A DNA stretch of 64,000 nt, from positions 3,526,642-3,590,641 of the forward strand of contig NZ_CM001437.1 of NCBI RefSeq assembly GCF_000243275.1. The letters run 5' to 3'. Of the stretch, positions 7,572 through 16,035 are shown in pieces. A program made the translations under genes and the position numbers. Source of the stretch: Myroides odoratus DSM 2801 (GTDB lineage: Bacteria > Bacteroidota > Bacteroidia > Flavobacteriales > Flavobacteriaceae). Numbering within the stretch: the stretch's first letter is position 1; every line of letters begins with the position of its first letter. The notes beneath the pieces were generated by a model that was not told the origin of the DNA, did no database searches, and saw nothing but the letters and a program-made list of their open reading frames with translations.

Positions 7572-10214
7572 ATGAAAATATTCCACTTGTTTTGGCTGTT
7601 GCTACTTCCTTTATTCGCGTTTGCGCAAAAACCCTTTGTAGGCGTATGGAAAACAAATAAGAGTAAAATTGAAATTTACTTAGAAGGAACCTATGCCTAC
7701 AGTTGGGAAAATATAAATGAATCTGATATGACAGGTGAAGGAAGTGGTGTAGATGTCTTACATCTCGATTTACCTAAAGAAGGAGAATACCGCATTCAAT
7801 TGACACCTGTTGGACCTGTTCCGCTTCATCGCTTGTACCCCAAACAGGTCGAAAAACAAGGGGTAGAAGGAAATAAAAAAATAAAACGAAGTGAATGGGA
7901 GAAACAAGAGAAAGAGAAGGATTGGATTTCCTTTTATTTTCCTTTAGAGGTGCAACTCATGGCGATAGAGCAGTGGGGAGATGTTTGTTGGAGTACAATG
8001 AAAGATGCGTTTAAGGGAGATAATAGTTTACGTGTATTAGCCACCGATTATCCCAACTTGAGTCAAGTTAGAGATATGTCCTATATGTTTTCAGGGATAA
8101 AACACAACCGAAGCATCTCTTTTGAGGCGTCAATTGCCCACTGGGAGGTGGGAAATGTCGTGAACATGGAAGGACTTTTTAAAAATACCTCTAATTTTAA
8201 TCAACCTTTAACGCATTGGGATGTCAGTCAGGTAACCAATATGTCCTATATGTTTGCAGAAGCGAAAGCTTTTAATCAACCTCTAGACTATTGGGATGTC
8301 AGTCAGGTGACCAATATGTCTTATATGTTTACAGAAGCGAAAGGTTTTAATCAACCCCTAGACCATTGGGATGTGAGTCGAGTTACCTCAATGGAAGGAA
8401 TGTTTAGTCGTAGTAATTTTAATCAACCTATAGGCAATTGGCAGGTGAATCAAGTGGTGAATATGAAGCGAATGTTTTTTTATACTGTCGCCTTCAATCA
8501 GCCATTGGATACTTGGAAGCTCGAAAGCTTGACGCAATTAGACGGAATGTTTCAATGGGCAAAGGTCTTTAATCAGCCTCTAAATAACTGGGATGTGAGT
8601 CAGGTCACTTCCATGAATAACTTGTTTGAAGGAGCTGCTAATTTCGATCAATCCTTGGACCACTGGGATGTCAGTCAGGTTACTTCCATGAATTCTCTAT
8701 TTAAGGGGGCTTCTAGTTTCAATCAATCTCTTGAAAATTGGGATGTGAGTCAGGTAAAGGATATGGGGTATATGTTTTATGATGCCTCTCGTTTTGATCA
8801 ACCTTTGGATCGATGGAAGGTGCATGGTGTTGTCAGTATGAAAGGAATGTTTAGTTGGGCTTCGAATTTTAATCAACCGCTCAATAGTTGGGATGTAAGT
8901 CAGGTCACTACAATGGAAGATATGTTTAATCTGGCCCTTCAATTTAATCAACCTTTAGATCAATGGAAAGTGAGTCAGGTAAAGAATATGTCGACTATGT
9001 TTCAGTCGGCCTATCGTTTTAATCAACCTCTGGAAGCTTGGGATGTAAGTCAAGTGGAACAGATGAGAAATATGTTTGCAGAATCAAAAGCTTTTAATCA
9101 ACCGTTAAATCATTGGAAGGTTGATCGTGTAATTACGATGAATCGCATGTTTTACAAGGCACTTTCTTTCAATCAGCCTGTGGATCAATGGGAGGTAAGT
9201 CAAGTGATGAATCTCAGCGAGATGTTTTGGGAAGCTACTTCATTCCAACAGTCTTTAGATGATTGGATTGTAAATAAATTCGCTAATGTGGGGGAGGTGT
9301 TTGGGTATACAAGAGAACAGCCCAAATGGAAGATAATCAAGCCTTTAGCTAATAAAGATTCTTTTCAAACCATTTGGGAGATTAAGGGAAATAAAGAAGC
9401 TGAAAACGAGATTATTATGGATGTAAGCGGCGAGTATATTTATCAATGGGAACATGTAGATAATCCAGCGTGGTATGGAGGAGGAATAAAAACCGATAAA
9501 TTAGAATTAAAACTAAAACTACCAGGTACAGGTAAATACCGTATATCACTTATTCCGTGGGGGGATGAGCCTTTGCATCAAATTTCTCAAGTAAGTCGAT
9601 CATCAGATAGAATGGCTAGACCTTTCCCAGGAGTGTCCAGTACTGTAGTAAGAAATCTTAGTCCCAATAGAGGAAAATTAATCAGCATTGAACAATGGGG
9701 AAGTGCGGTGTGGAGTACCATGAAGAATGCCTTTGTTTATTGTAATCTATCCATTAGAGCTCCAGATCTTCCCAATTTAAGTCAAGTGACTTCTATGGAT
9801 AGTATGTTTTATTATAGCACTATTTTCTGTAGGAGAATTAATGAATGGGATGTAAGCCATGTTGTTTCAATGACGGAAATGTTTTATGGATCGAGTTTCA
9901 ATCAACCCATAAACCATTGGAACGTGAGTCAAGTAACGGATATGGCAGGGATGTTTCAAAAATCAGATTTTAATCAATCTTTAGTACAATGGAATGTCAG
10001 TCAGGTGACAGATTTGTCTTATATGTTTGCAGAATCAAAAGCTTTTAATCAACCGTTAGATAGGTGGAAGATTAATAAAGAAGCAGATGTATCCTATATG
10101 TTTGCTGGAGCGAAAGCTTTTGATCAATCGTTAGCTTCTTGGAATTTGAATCAAATGCAACAGCAAGCGAATATGTTTTTAGATGTTCCAATAGAGGAAG
10201 ACAAAGCGTTTTAA
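7572..10214 (+). CDS. BspA-like secreted protein with DUF285 repeats, 880 aa
   Basis: A clear signal peptide (residues 1-18, ending FAFAQ) is followed by two copies of one architecture. Each begins with a short beta domain: residues about 20-100 with GTYAYSWENI and GEYRIQLTP, and about 585-690 with GEYIYQWEHV and GKYRISLIP. A run of 25-26-residue DUF285 repeats follows in each (consensus FNQPLDHWDVSQVTNMSYMF). The first block has about sixteen repeats and the second about seven. This repeat family occurs in surface proteins and lipoproteins of Bacteroidetes and Mycoplasma and is linked to host or surface binding. There is no T9SS C-terminal domain or lipobox, so how it is retained is unclear. 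Repeats are visible at DNA level (about 78 bp), which allows slippage or recombination to change length. It has no partner genes in the same direction. Confidence 0.9.
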   Translation: MKIFHLFWLLLLPLFAFAQKPFVGVWKTNKSKIEIYLEGTYAYSWENINESDMTGEGSGVDVLHLDLPKEGEYRIQLTPVGPVPLHRLYPKQVEKQGVEGNKKIKRSEWEKQEKEKDWISFYFPLEVQLMAIEQWGDVCWSTMKDAFKGDNSLRVLATDYPNLSQVRDMSYMFSGIKHNRSISFEASIAHWEVGNVVNMEGLFKNTSNFNQPLTHWDVSQVTNMSYMFAEAKAFNQPLDYWDVSQVTNMSYMFTEAKGFNQPLDHWDVSRVTSMEGMFSRSNFNQPIGNWQVNQVVNMKRMFFYTVAFNQPLDTWKLESLTQLDGMFQWAKVFNQPLNNWDVSQVTSMNNLFEGAANFDQSLDHWDVSQVTSMNSLFKGASSFNQSLENWDVSQVKDMGYMFYDASRFDQPLDRWKVHGVVSMKGMFSWASNFNQPLNSWDVSQVTTMEDMFNLALQFNQPLDQWKVSQVKNMSTMFQSAYRFNQPLEAWDVSQVEQMRNMFAESKAFNQPLNHWKVDRVITMNRMFYKALSFNQPVDQWEVSQVMNLSEMFWEATSFQQSLDDWIVNKFANVGEVFGYTREQPKWKIIKPLANKDSFQTIWEIKGNKEAENEIIMDVSGEYIYQWEHVDNPAWYGGGIKTDKLELKLKLPGTGKYRISLIPWGDEPLHQISQVSRSSDRMARPFPGVSSTVVRNLSPNRGKLISIEQWGSAVWSTMKNAFVYCNLSIRAPDLPNLSQVTSMDSMFYYSTIFCRRINEWDVSHVVSMTEMFYGSSFNQPINHWNVSQVTDMAGMFQKSDFNQSLVQWNVSQVTDLSYMFAESKAFNQPLDRWKINKEADVSYMFAGAKAFDQSLASWNLNQMQQQANMFLDVPIEEDKAF

Positions 10215-10374
10215 CGTTTGCTGGTAAGGTAAGTGGTAGATTTATATCCTTGTGTTTTGATTAAATGTCCAAGTAAAGGTGTATTTCTTTGATCCGTTTC
10301 GTAGGTTATGCAATGGAAACAAATGGCAAAGAAAAAGGTCTATAGGTCTGAAGTGTATTAGAACTATTAATTTT

Positions 10375-10411
10375 CCCTCTTTTTCTTTTAAAAACAAAAA
10401 GAGGGTTTTAT
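10375..10411 (+). terminator. Intrinsic terminator after BspA-like gene
   Basis: Perfect 10-bp stem CCCTCTTTTT (10375-10384) with AAAAAGAGGG (10396-10405), followed by a T-rich tail. It lies 160 bases past the stop. The remaining gap to 10698 is AT-rich and shows no gene; the 70-codon frame at 10279-10491 runs through this hairpin and is not credible. Confidence 0.7.
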
Positions 10412-10698
10412 TTTTTAAGCAAGAAATCCAATGTTGGCAATATTCTTGTAATCCTACCGTATTGCATTTCCAGTTTAACAAACAGGCCTAATAGTTGTTC
10501 TGTTATCTTTCCGATACAGTAAGTAATACTATACTAATATACAGCCAATTATCCCATTTGATCAGTACAGAATAAGTGCATATAGTAATATAAGATATTC
10601 TTAGATGTACTTATTTTAATTTCTCCGATACAATAATTTAAACATGTTGATTTACAAGAGATTGTAAGAATTATGCGATGCGGATGTGGTGAGATTAT

Positions 10699-11673
10699 TT
10701 AAAGTTCGATATTCCATTTAGGAGGAAAAAAATAATCTATATGACTGTTGTCTGGTTTATAAATCTGTTTAATACGTGTGCGGTTAGATAAACCGTTAAT
10801 ATCTGGATGTGCTACTCTAGAATACTTATCTACTTCACAGAATAGGTTTTGACAATCTATAAGTTGAAGTTTCCTTCCACCTAATGTTTTAAAGTCTAAA
10901 TTCTGTATCTCAAATTGTTGTTCTTGAATATCACACATATACATTATGATATCTTCAAATGTATAATCTCCATAATCATAAAAACATTTTCTAATACCAT
11001 CTTTTGCCCCTGGACCAGCTTTTACAAAATCCATTTCACTGAAGTTAGTTAGCTCACTATAATTTATATCTATAGTATATTGATAAGCTAAAAAACTACC
11101 AAAAGTAGGTGTCTCTAAAAGCGCTTTATATACTTCTTCCATATTTCTTGCATTTTCAATACAACTCAATAACTTACCATTTTGTACGTATTTTCTCAAT
11201 AGTTCTAGATGATTTTCATGTTTAAAAGTATGTCCAAATATACTTTTACCTGAAGTCATAATATATGCACCAGAGTATATAACTTCTTTAGCTTCTTTAG
11301 CCTCTGTAAGTAATCTGCTATATAATTGTGAGTCAAAATTATTTAACGTAATATCACCAAAATGGGTCTCTAGTAACTCCCACGTAGATATTTTATTGAA
11401 AATTTTGAACAATAGTATACGAAATAAAAGGTCATTTTGGGTATATGTTGTACCTTCTTTATAAATAACATTACGGATTAAATATTGACTAACACGATCA
11501 GAAGCGCGATAAACATTTGTAAAACGATGACGATCTAAAATGGGATCTTCTGTTAGCGGAATAATATTATTAATTTTATTAAAAAATACTTCTTGTCGTT
11601 TGGTAGCAAACTTCCAATATGTATCAAAAACTATACTTTTTTTGGGTTTATTTAATTTTTTAATTATTTCCAT
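10699..11673 (-). CDS. Putative DNA-base hypermodification protein (aGPT-Pplase/HMUDK-helical-like), 324 aa
   Basis: Last gene of the nine-gene TIR/SLOG operon. ATG at 11673 is preferred over the in-frame TTG at 11679. Conserved blocks, in order: KPKKSIVFDTYWKFATKRQE (residues 10-28), FTNVYRASDRVSQYLIRNVI (51-70), FRILLFKIFNKISTWELLE, FGSFLAYQYTIDINYSEL (191-208), the helix-hairpin-helix-like AGPGAKDGIRKCF (219-231), LIDCQNLFCEVDKYSRVAHP (271-290) and RTRIKQIY. I recognise this as the family associated with phage thymine/hydroxymethyluracil hypermodification (alpha-glutamyl/putrescinyl thymine pyrophosphorylase and 5-hmdU kinase helical domains), whose members resemble HhH DNA glycosylases. 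The expected role is acting on a modified base or nucleotide. It could be an enzyme on host DNA or a recogniser of modified phage DNA (inference). A hairpin separates it from the upstream gene. Confidence 0.75.
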   Translation of the reverse strand: MEIIKKLNKPKKSIVFDTYWKFATKRQEVFFNKINNIIPLTEDPILDRHRFTNVYRASDRVSQYLIRNVIYKEGTTYTQNDLLFRILLFKIFNKISTWELLETHFGDITLNNFDSQLYSRLLTEAKEAKEVIYSGAYIMTSGKSIFGHTFKHENHLELLRKYVQNGKLLSCIENARNMEEVYKALLETPTFGSFLAYQYTIDINYSELTNFSEMDFVKAGPGAKDGIRKCFYDYGDYTFEDIIMYMCDIQEQQFEIQNLDFKTLGGRKLQLIDCQNLFCEVDKYSRVAHPDINGLSNRTRIKQIYKPDNSHIDYFFPPKWNIEL

Positions 11674-11681
11674 AAACAATA

Positions 11682-11706
11682 AAAGCTGGAAATTAAATCC
11701 AGCTTT
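11682..11706 (-). promoter_or_regulatory. Intercistronic hairpin (attenuator or processing site)
   Basis: Perfect 9-bp stem AAAGCTGGA / TCCAGCTTT (11682-11690 with 11698-11706) with a 7-base loop, inside the only sizeable gap of the operon. On the minus strand it is followed by TTTTATTGTTT and then the ATG at 11673. It could be a leaky terminator lowering expression of the last gene, or an mRNA-stabilising structure. Confidence 0.5.
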
Positions 11707-11728
11707 ACTATATAAAATGTTATTTTGA

Positions 11729-12301
11729 TTAATTCAATTTTTCAAATTTAATTGTTTTATTTGTTGTGTCAAATAAAACTTGTCCTCCTTTATAAAGTAA
11801 AAGTAATCTGAAAACTCTATACGACTCATAGATTGCCTTTTTCCAATCATCAATAGTTTTTGATTGAACTTCAAATGGAGTGGTCATCTCTTTAATTATA
11901 GCAAGCAAATCTAAATCAATATCTTCAATGTTTTTGAAAAAATCTTTATTTTTAGCTCGGCTAAAAATCATTAAAGAAATACATTCTTCTGTAATAGCCG
12001 CTCTAGCACCATCTTCTATTCTATCTATATCGAAATCACTTTTTCTTTTTCTTTTCATCATTGAACGAGTACAAGGTGACCAGTCTAACATAGCGGCAAA
12101 TGTAAAATGAAAAATATCATGATAGCGATATCCATCATGGGTATAGGAATTATCATCTATAGTATCACCAACCTGAATATTATCTAAAGTAACTTTTACT
12201 TGAGGGTAGTTTAAACAATTATACTCCTCAAATCTTACTATAAAGTTTTGAGGTAAGTTTTCATTTTTATATAAGCTTGTATGTTTATTATTGCTTAACA
12301 T
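11729..12301 (-). CDS. MazG-C-like NTP pyrophosphatase, 190 aa
   Basis: All-alpha NTP-PPase-like protein. The segment YRYHDIFHFTFAAMLDWSP (residues 58-76) is followed by a basic loop MMKRKRKSD and then IEDGARAAITEECIS (95-109). The His/Asp and Glu-rich positions (His61, Asp62, Glu96, Asp97, Glu105, Glu106) match the metal-binding helices of the MazG C-terminal family (MazG_C-like). Enzymes of this superfamily hydrolyse (d)NTPs to NMP and pyrophosphate; MazG proteins also lower ppGpp. The ATG at 12301 lies inside the end of the dCTP-deaminase-like gene (14-bp overlap), so both are translated from one message. The likely role is removal of a nucleotide or signal within the operon (inference). 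Substrate unknown. Confidence 0.75.
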   Translation of the reverse strand: MLSNNKHTSLYKNENLPQNFIVRFEEYNCLNYPQVKVTLDNIQVGDTIDDNSYTHDGYRYHDIFHFTFAAMLDWSPCTRSMMKRKRKSDFDIDRIEDGARAAITEECISLMIFSRAKNKDFFKNIEDIDLDLLAIIKEMTTPFEVQSKTIDDWKKAIYESYRVFRLLLLYKGGQVLFDTTNKTIKFEKLN

Positions 12302-13139
12302 CTTTAGAATAAACTTTTTTTAAAGAGTCTTGTTTGTACAAAGATAAAAAAATTCTCTCTAACTTATCTAATCTTTCATTAGTTATTTTGTTTTCAATAC
12401 TTTTAACCCCTTCATTATAAGCATTAATATCTTTACCTTTGTTTATCCAAAAGGCTATATTAAGTGTTACTAATAAAGTAATACCTATAGAAACAGCCCA
12501 AAGTACTTTTTCGTTTTTTAGAGAGTTAGTATTTTCAACGCTTGCTATTTTATTTTCATTTAGTTTTATTTTCGATAAAAGCTCATGTGGAGATGCAATT
12601 TCACCATTAATTAATGGTGATGTATATTTCGAATCAATACTATTTTGATTTTGATGAGAGTTGTTTTTATAAATATACTCTTCACCTAAAGGGTTTTTTA
12701 ACTCGCTAAACCAAATCAAAAAATATTGTTTCCCTTTAGTTAATTGAATTTTAGAAGGACTAGCGTTATAAACTGAAAAAAGTAATTTGCCTTTAAATCC
12801 TGGGTCAACATGGAATCCTGATACATTTATTAAACCTTTTAGTTTCTCAGTAGCTTTAATTGAAATAAAACCTAACAAATTATTTGGTACTTTGACGACT
12901 TCCTCAGTTAATAGTAAAGCGAATTGCCCTGGATTAATCGTAATAACATCATTCTTATCATCTAAATATGTTTTAATTTTATTTTCATTATCTGTCAAGT
13001 ATACTTCATTTCCAAGACTTAATTCGTATGAAGCTTGTTTTATTCTACTAGGTTTATAATTGCATTTGTGTTCATCATTCAGTATAATTTTCCCATATAC
13101 TAATAATCGTGCTAAATCTTGTCCTCCAATAAATGCCAT
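12288..13139 (-). CDS. Membrane-anchored dCTP deaminase/dUTPase-fold protein, 283 aa
   Basis: Residues 1-150 follow the dCTP deaminase/dUTPase trimer fold: ASYELSLG (36-43), INPGQFALLLTEEVVKVP (68-85), VSGFHVDPGFKGKLLFSVYN (106-125) and LTKGKQYFLIWFSEL (133-147). In E. coli Dcd the catalytic Glu lies in the strand after DPGxxG (LEFYN); here that position is Ser122 (FSVYN), so cytosine deamination looks unlikely. The protein then has a polar linker, one transmembrane helix (about 213-231, VLWAVSIGITLLVTLNIAFW) and a helical tail. A deaminase domain held at the membrane is unusual for a metabolic enzyme and suggests a sensor or effector. It starts 2 bases after the SLOG gene stop and overlaps mazG by 14 bases. 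Standalone phage-defence dCTP deaminases are known, but they keep the catalytic residue. Confidence 0.8.
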   Translation of the reverse strand: MAFIGGQDLARLLVYGKIILNDEHKCNYKPSRIKQASYELSLGNEVYLTDNENKIKTYLDDKNDVITINPGQFALLLTEEVVKVPNNLLGFISIKATEKLKGLINVSGFHVDPGFKGKLLFSVYNASPSKIQLTKGKQYFLIWFSELKNPLGEEYIYKNNSHQNQNSIDSKYTSPLINGEIASPHELLSKIKLNENKIASVENTNSLKNEKVLWAVSIGITLLVTLNIAFWINKGKDINAYNEGVKSIENKITNERLDKLERIFLSLYKQDSLKKVYSKDVKQ

Positions 13140-13141
13140 AT

Positions 13142-14071
13142 TTAAACCTTAAATTTATTTAGTCCTTTCATTAATAAATACATTATTTGATGGATATTTT
13201 TACTTGTAAATAATACCTCATTTTCTTCTTCACTCAGTCCATTTAATTCAGACAAATTTTTTACGTCGAATTTTGACAACTCTGCTTTTAATACATCATA
13301 GTCTGTATAGTCACATTTAGAACTAACGTAATCTTTAAACTCACTTAAAAAACTTGTATCGTATTGAAAATCATTTGTCAATTCCTTGACTTTTTCTCCT
13401 TTAATAAGTTTAATTAATCTTTCAGTTGCTCCACCAAATGCTCCAACCAAATATAGGGGTTTATTGTCTTTCAATGTGTAAAGGGCCTCTTCAATAACAC
13501 CAGGTATATACCCCAGATAATTTTTGATTTTACCTCCAACTATTATTCTTGCCGTACAATCTTTAGCCATTTGGATTCTCATTTCTTTAAAACACTCAGA
13601 ATAAATGTATCTATGCTCAAAATTAGTTTTAGGATTATAACTTATGTTATAATCTATATTTAAACCCTTTGGAGGAATAACTTCATTTATTTCGATATTT
13701 TTGGATAGGAAATGAATTCTAGTACCTTGTGTTAATCCTTTTGTATTAGGGAAAACAAAATAATTGACAAATCCAGAAGTTTCATCATCCATTCTTTTGT
13801 ATTGATTTGATAGTTCTGAAAATAACGTAGTAAAACCATTTTGTCTTAAATCTCCACCATATAAAGCTTTCCCATCATTAGCAATTATATACCTGGCAAT
13901 TTCAATAGTAATATCATTTAAATGTTGGATAGTGAACCCTAATTTTTCTAAATCTTCATTTTCGGATACTGATATTGCAATTGATTTATTTGTTAAAAAC
14001 TTTTTTTTAATGCGTTTAATTTGCTCCTTTTCTACTGTTTTCTGTATTCCCGAAGTATTGATTTCTTCCAT
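13142..14071 (-). CDS. SLOG-superfamily nucleotide-binding protein, 309 aa
   Basis: ATG at 14071 is chosen over the TTG at 14083; with it, the gene starts 2 bases after the stop of the upstream TIR gene. The N-terminal half has the SLOG pattern: a strand KSIAISVSENEDLEKLGF (residues 29-46), helix HLNDITIEIARYIIAN, then the glycine-rich GKALYGGDLRQNGFTTLF (67-84). A second Rossmann-like part follows: ARIIVGGKIKNYLGYIPG and PLYLVGAFGGATERLIKLI. This looks like SLOG cluster 2 (LD_cluster2). SLOG domains bind nucleotide-derived ligands; in Thoeris ThsA the SLOG domain senses the cyclic ADP-ribose product of the TIR protein. A product of the neighbouring TIRs is therefore the natural candidate ligand (inference). 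No SIR2, macro or transmembrane effector domain is attached. Confidence 0.75.
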   Translation of the reverse strand: MEEINTSGIQKTVEKEQIKRIKKKFLTNKSIAISVSENEDLEKLGFTIQHLNDITIEIARYIIANDGKALYGGDLRQNGFTTLFSELSNQYKRMDDETSGFVNYFVFPNTKGLTQGTRIHFLSKNIEINEVIPPKGLNIDYNISYNPKTNFEHRYIYSECFKEMRIQMAKDCTARIIVGGKIKNYLGYIPGVIEEALYTLKDNKPLYLVGAFGGATERLIKLIKGEKVKELTNDFQYDTSFLSEFKDYVSSKCDYTDYDVLKAELSKFDVKNLSELNGLSEEENEVLFTSKNIHQIMYLLMKGLNKFKV

Positions 14072-14073
14072 TT

Positions 14074-15258
14074 TTAATAGCAATTTAAATTTGTTGGTGT
14101 CGTGAAATTTATTTTTTCATCTAATTCGTTTAAGATATCTAACTCTTCTATACCAAGAGGAGGGTCAGGATATAATACAATTAATTGCTTGTCATCAGTT
14201 GATATTTTTTTTATGTGAACATAATTGAATAATTCAGGAGGAGATGAAATTCCTAACACACTGTATTGATCAGTATTTATTAATTTTGAATATTGCTCTA
14301 GAAGTAATAATTGATATCTATTATTTAGTACTTGATATAATGTTAAATTAACTATTCTGTAAAATGATACAACTTCATCATCTATTAATACTGTTGTTGG
14401 CATATTTCCTAAATAGGGAAACGCTCTTCTTTCTCCCTTCCTAATATTATTAACTACAACAATTGGTGATTTAGACTTCTTGGCAAGTAGAACTTCTCGT
14501 CTACACCATTCTCTGTCAGAGTATTCATCTGTTTGAAAAACCACAAGTGCTGACTTTGTTATTTCTTGCTCAAATTGAGCATCAAATTCGTAACCATTAG
14601 CAATATCAACAGTGTCAAAAAATACATCAAGTTTTAAATTATGCTCAATAAATCTTTTAAATTTGAGGGCAATTTCTTCCCCATCTTTCTTTGCATGACT
14701 TAGGAATAATTTTACTGGCGACCCTATTCGTTGACTTTCTTTATCTTCTTGTTTATCTTGAAAATTCCATATCAAACGGCTTAGATCGTGAAGAAGTTCG
14801 CTTTTAATTTTATTAATACATTTTTCTTGATCAGCAGATTTATTAATATTAAGAGGGTCTCCAAAATATTTGATTGCATCAGTAAATTGAAGTTTATTTA
14901 ATCCGCAATTTATATTGTACGCATGCTCAAAAAGTTTGATAGGGAAAATTCTATTACTATCATTTGCCTGTTTAACAATTTCACGAGTATAATTTTTTAA
15001 ATGATCATCTAAAAAATATTCTTCGTCTATTAAAAGTATAATAGCATTCTTTTCTGCATCATTATAATTAATTGAGAGAGGCATATTATCTTCCAATTTT
15101 ATAAATCTAAAATAAACTGGAATATTAAGCCCTCTAGATAATGGATTATTAAAATCTCTACAAAAGGCTGTGTATAGTTCTTCTGCAATTGTCTTTCCAA
15201 AACCAAAATTAGGATGCCAAATTACATAGATATTTAAGGGATATTTAAAATCTTTCAT
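14074..15258 (-). CDS. Two-TIR-domain protein, 394 aa
   Basis: The second domain is a clear TIR: KLFLSHAKKDGEEIALKFKR (residues 183-202), LDVFFDTVDIANGYEF, ALVVFQTDEYSDREWCRREV (237-256) with the catalytic-position Glu255, and PIVVVNNI. The first domain (residues 8-110: NIYVIWHPNFGFGKTIAEEL, IILLIDEEYF) keeps the TIR-like strand order but lacks an obvious catalytic Glu in WxxxE form, and may be a regulatory or degenerate TIR. The C-terminal 110 residues are a helical and beta extension without a known family. TIR domains in bacterial immunity cleave NAD+ or make ADP-ribose-type signals. The gene overlaps the upstream DUF3892-TIR gene by 14 bases and is 2 bases from the SLOG gene, so TIR and SLOG products are probably made together. 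Confidence 0.8.
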   Translation of the reverse strand: MKDFKYPLNIYVIWHPNFGFGKTIAEELYTAFCRDFNNPLSRGLNIPVYFRFIKLEDNMPLSINYNDAEKNAIILLIDEEYFLDDHLKNYTREIVKQANDSNRIFPIKLFEHAYNINCGLNKLQFTDAIKYFGDPLNINKSADQEKCINKIKSELLHDLSRLIWNFQDKQEDKESQRIGSPVKLFLSHAKKDGEEIALKFKRFIEHNLKLDVFFDTVDIANGYEFDAQFEQEITKSALVVFQTDEYSDREWCRREVLLAKKSKSPIVVVNNIRKGERRAFPYLGNMPTTVLIDDEVVSFYRIVNLTLYQVLNNRYQLLLLEQYSKLINTDQYSVLGISSPPELFNYVHIKKISTDDKQLIVLYPDPPLGIEELDILNELDEKINFTTPTNLNCY

Positions 15259-16033
15259 TTGTATTTTCTTTCATTTGAAGTCTAGAGTTATCTCTAGCAT
15301 CATAGTTAGTATTTCTTTTTTCAAATGCAAGCTCAATATACTCCTGCATTTTTACTCTATCATATGTCCAATCTCGGATGATTGCATAATCACTTTCAAG
15401 GTTATCAGAAAGTCTAGCAGGGATTAAGCTGGAGTGGTAAGTTTCTTTTTTAAAGTCAGGATGAGTAGGTAAAAGTATACCTAAAATTCCTGCACATTTA
15501 TCTCCAACTTTAGGATTTAAAGCCCCAGATATTTCCCAATCAATGTGTTTTCGATATTTTGTGTTTGGTCCAATTAATACAATTAAGACTGTAGTATCAG
15601 CTAAAAAACCCTTCTGGATCAATTGCTTTATATATCCATCAGAATTATCAGGATTAATATCACCATCTTCAACAGATTTATGAATTATTAAATCACTAAA
15701 TAAATTCTTAAATTCCTCTTTATACTTTTGATCATCGTGATGGTAATAACTTATAAATGTCTTTCTTTTAACAATGTTTTTTGGAACAACTTTCCAACTA
15801 AATATTTTTCCATCATATGAAAAATCACCTATTTTACTCCAATCACCTCCTTTATTTTTCTTAATAGAACAAAGCGTTTTTCCCAACAATACCTCTTTAA
15901 CCATCCAGCTTCTATCCTGTTCATAAGATTGGTCAGATATGGCATCGCCATGGTCGTTATGATAGATTATATTATCAATGAACCCATTTTCATTCAAAGA
16001 TAGTTTAGTAACACAGTAATCTGCCCATTTCAT
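15245..16033 (-). CDS. DUF3892 + ThsB-type TIR fusion, 262 aa
   Basis: Residues 1-85 (MKWADYCVTKLSLN, MVKEVLLGKTLCSIKK, GDWSKIGDFSY) match the small DUF3892 fold. A TIR-like domain of the MTH538/DUF1863 type starts near residue 91: RKTFISYYHHDDQKYKEEF, a DGDI loop, then TTVLIVLIGPNTKYRKHIDW with Glu167. This is the TIR family of Thoeris ThsB, which makes cyclic or His-linked ADP-ribose signals on infection. DUF3892 may act as the trigger-binding part, giving this TIR its own specificity (inference). ATG at 16033 is 2 bases from the upstream TIR gene. Confidence 0.75.
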   Translation of the reverse strand: MKWADYCVTKLSLNENGFIDNIIYHNDHGDAISDQSYEQDRSWMVKEVLLGKTLCSIKKNKGGDWSKIGDFSYDGKIFSWKVVPKNIVKRKTFISYYHHDDQKYKEEFKNLFSDLIIHKSVEDGDINPDNSDGYIKQLIQKGFLADTTVLIVLIGPNTKYRKHIDWEISGALNPKVGDKCAGILGILLPTHPDFKKETYHSSLIPARLSDNLESDYAIIRDWTYDRVKMQEYIELAFEKRNTNYDARDNSRLQMKENTNERF

Positions 16034-16035
16034 AA

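Noticed and set aside
8697-8951. Minus-strand 84-codon frame inside the BspA-like gene
   Set aside because: Shadow of the DUF285 repeats; its own repeats mirror those of the plus strand.
10279-10491. Plus-strand 70-codon frame after the BspA-like gene
   Set aside because: It runs through a perfect terminator hairpin and has no recognisable coding character.
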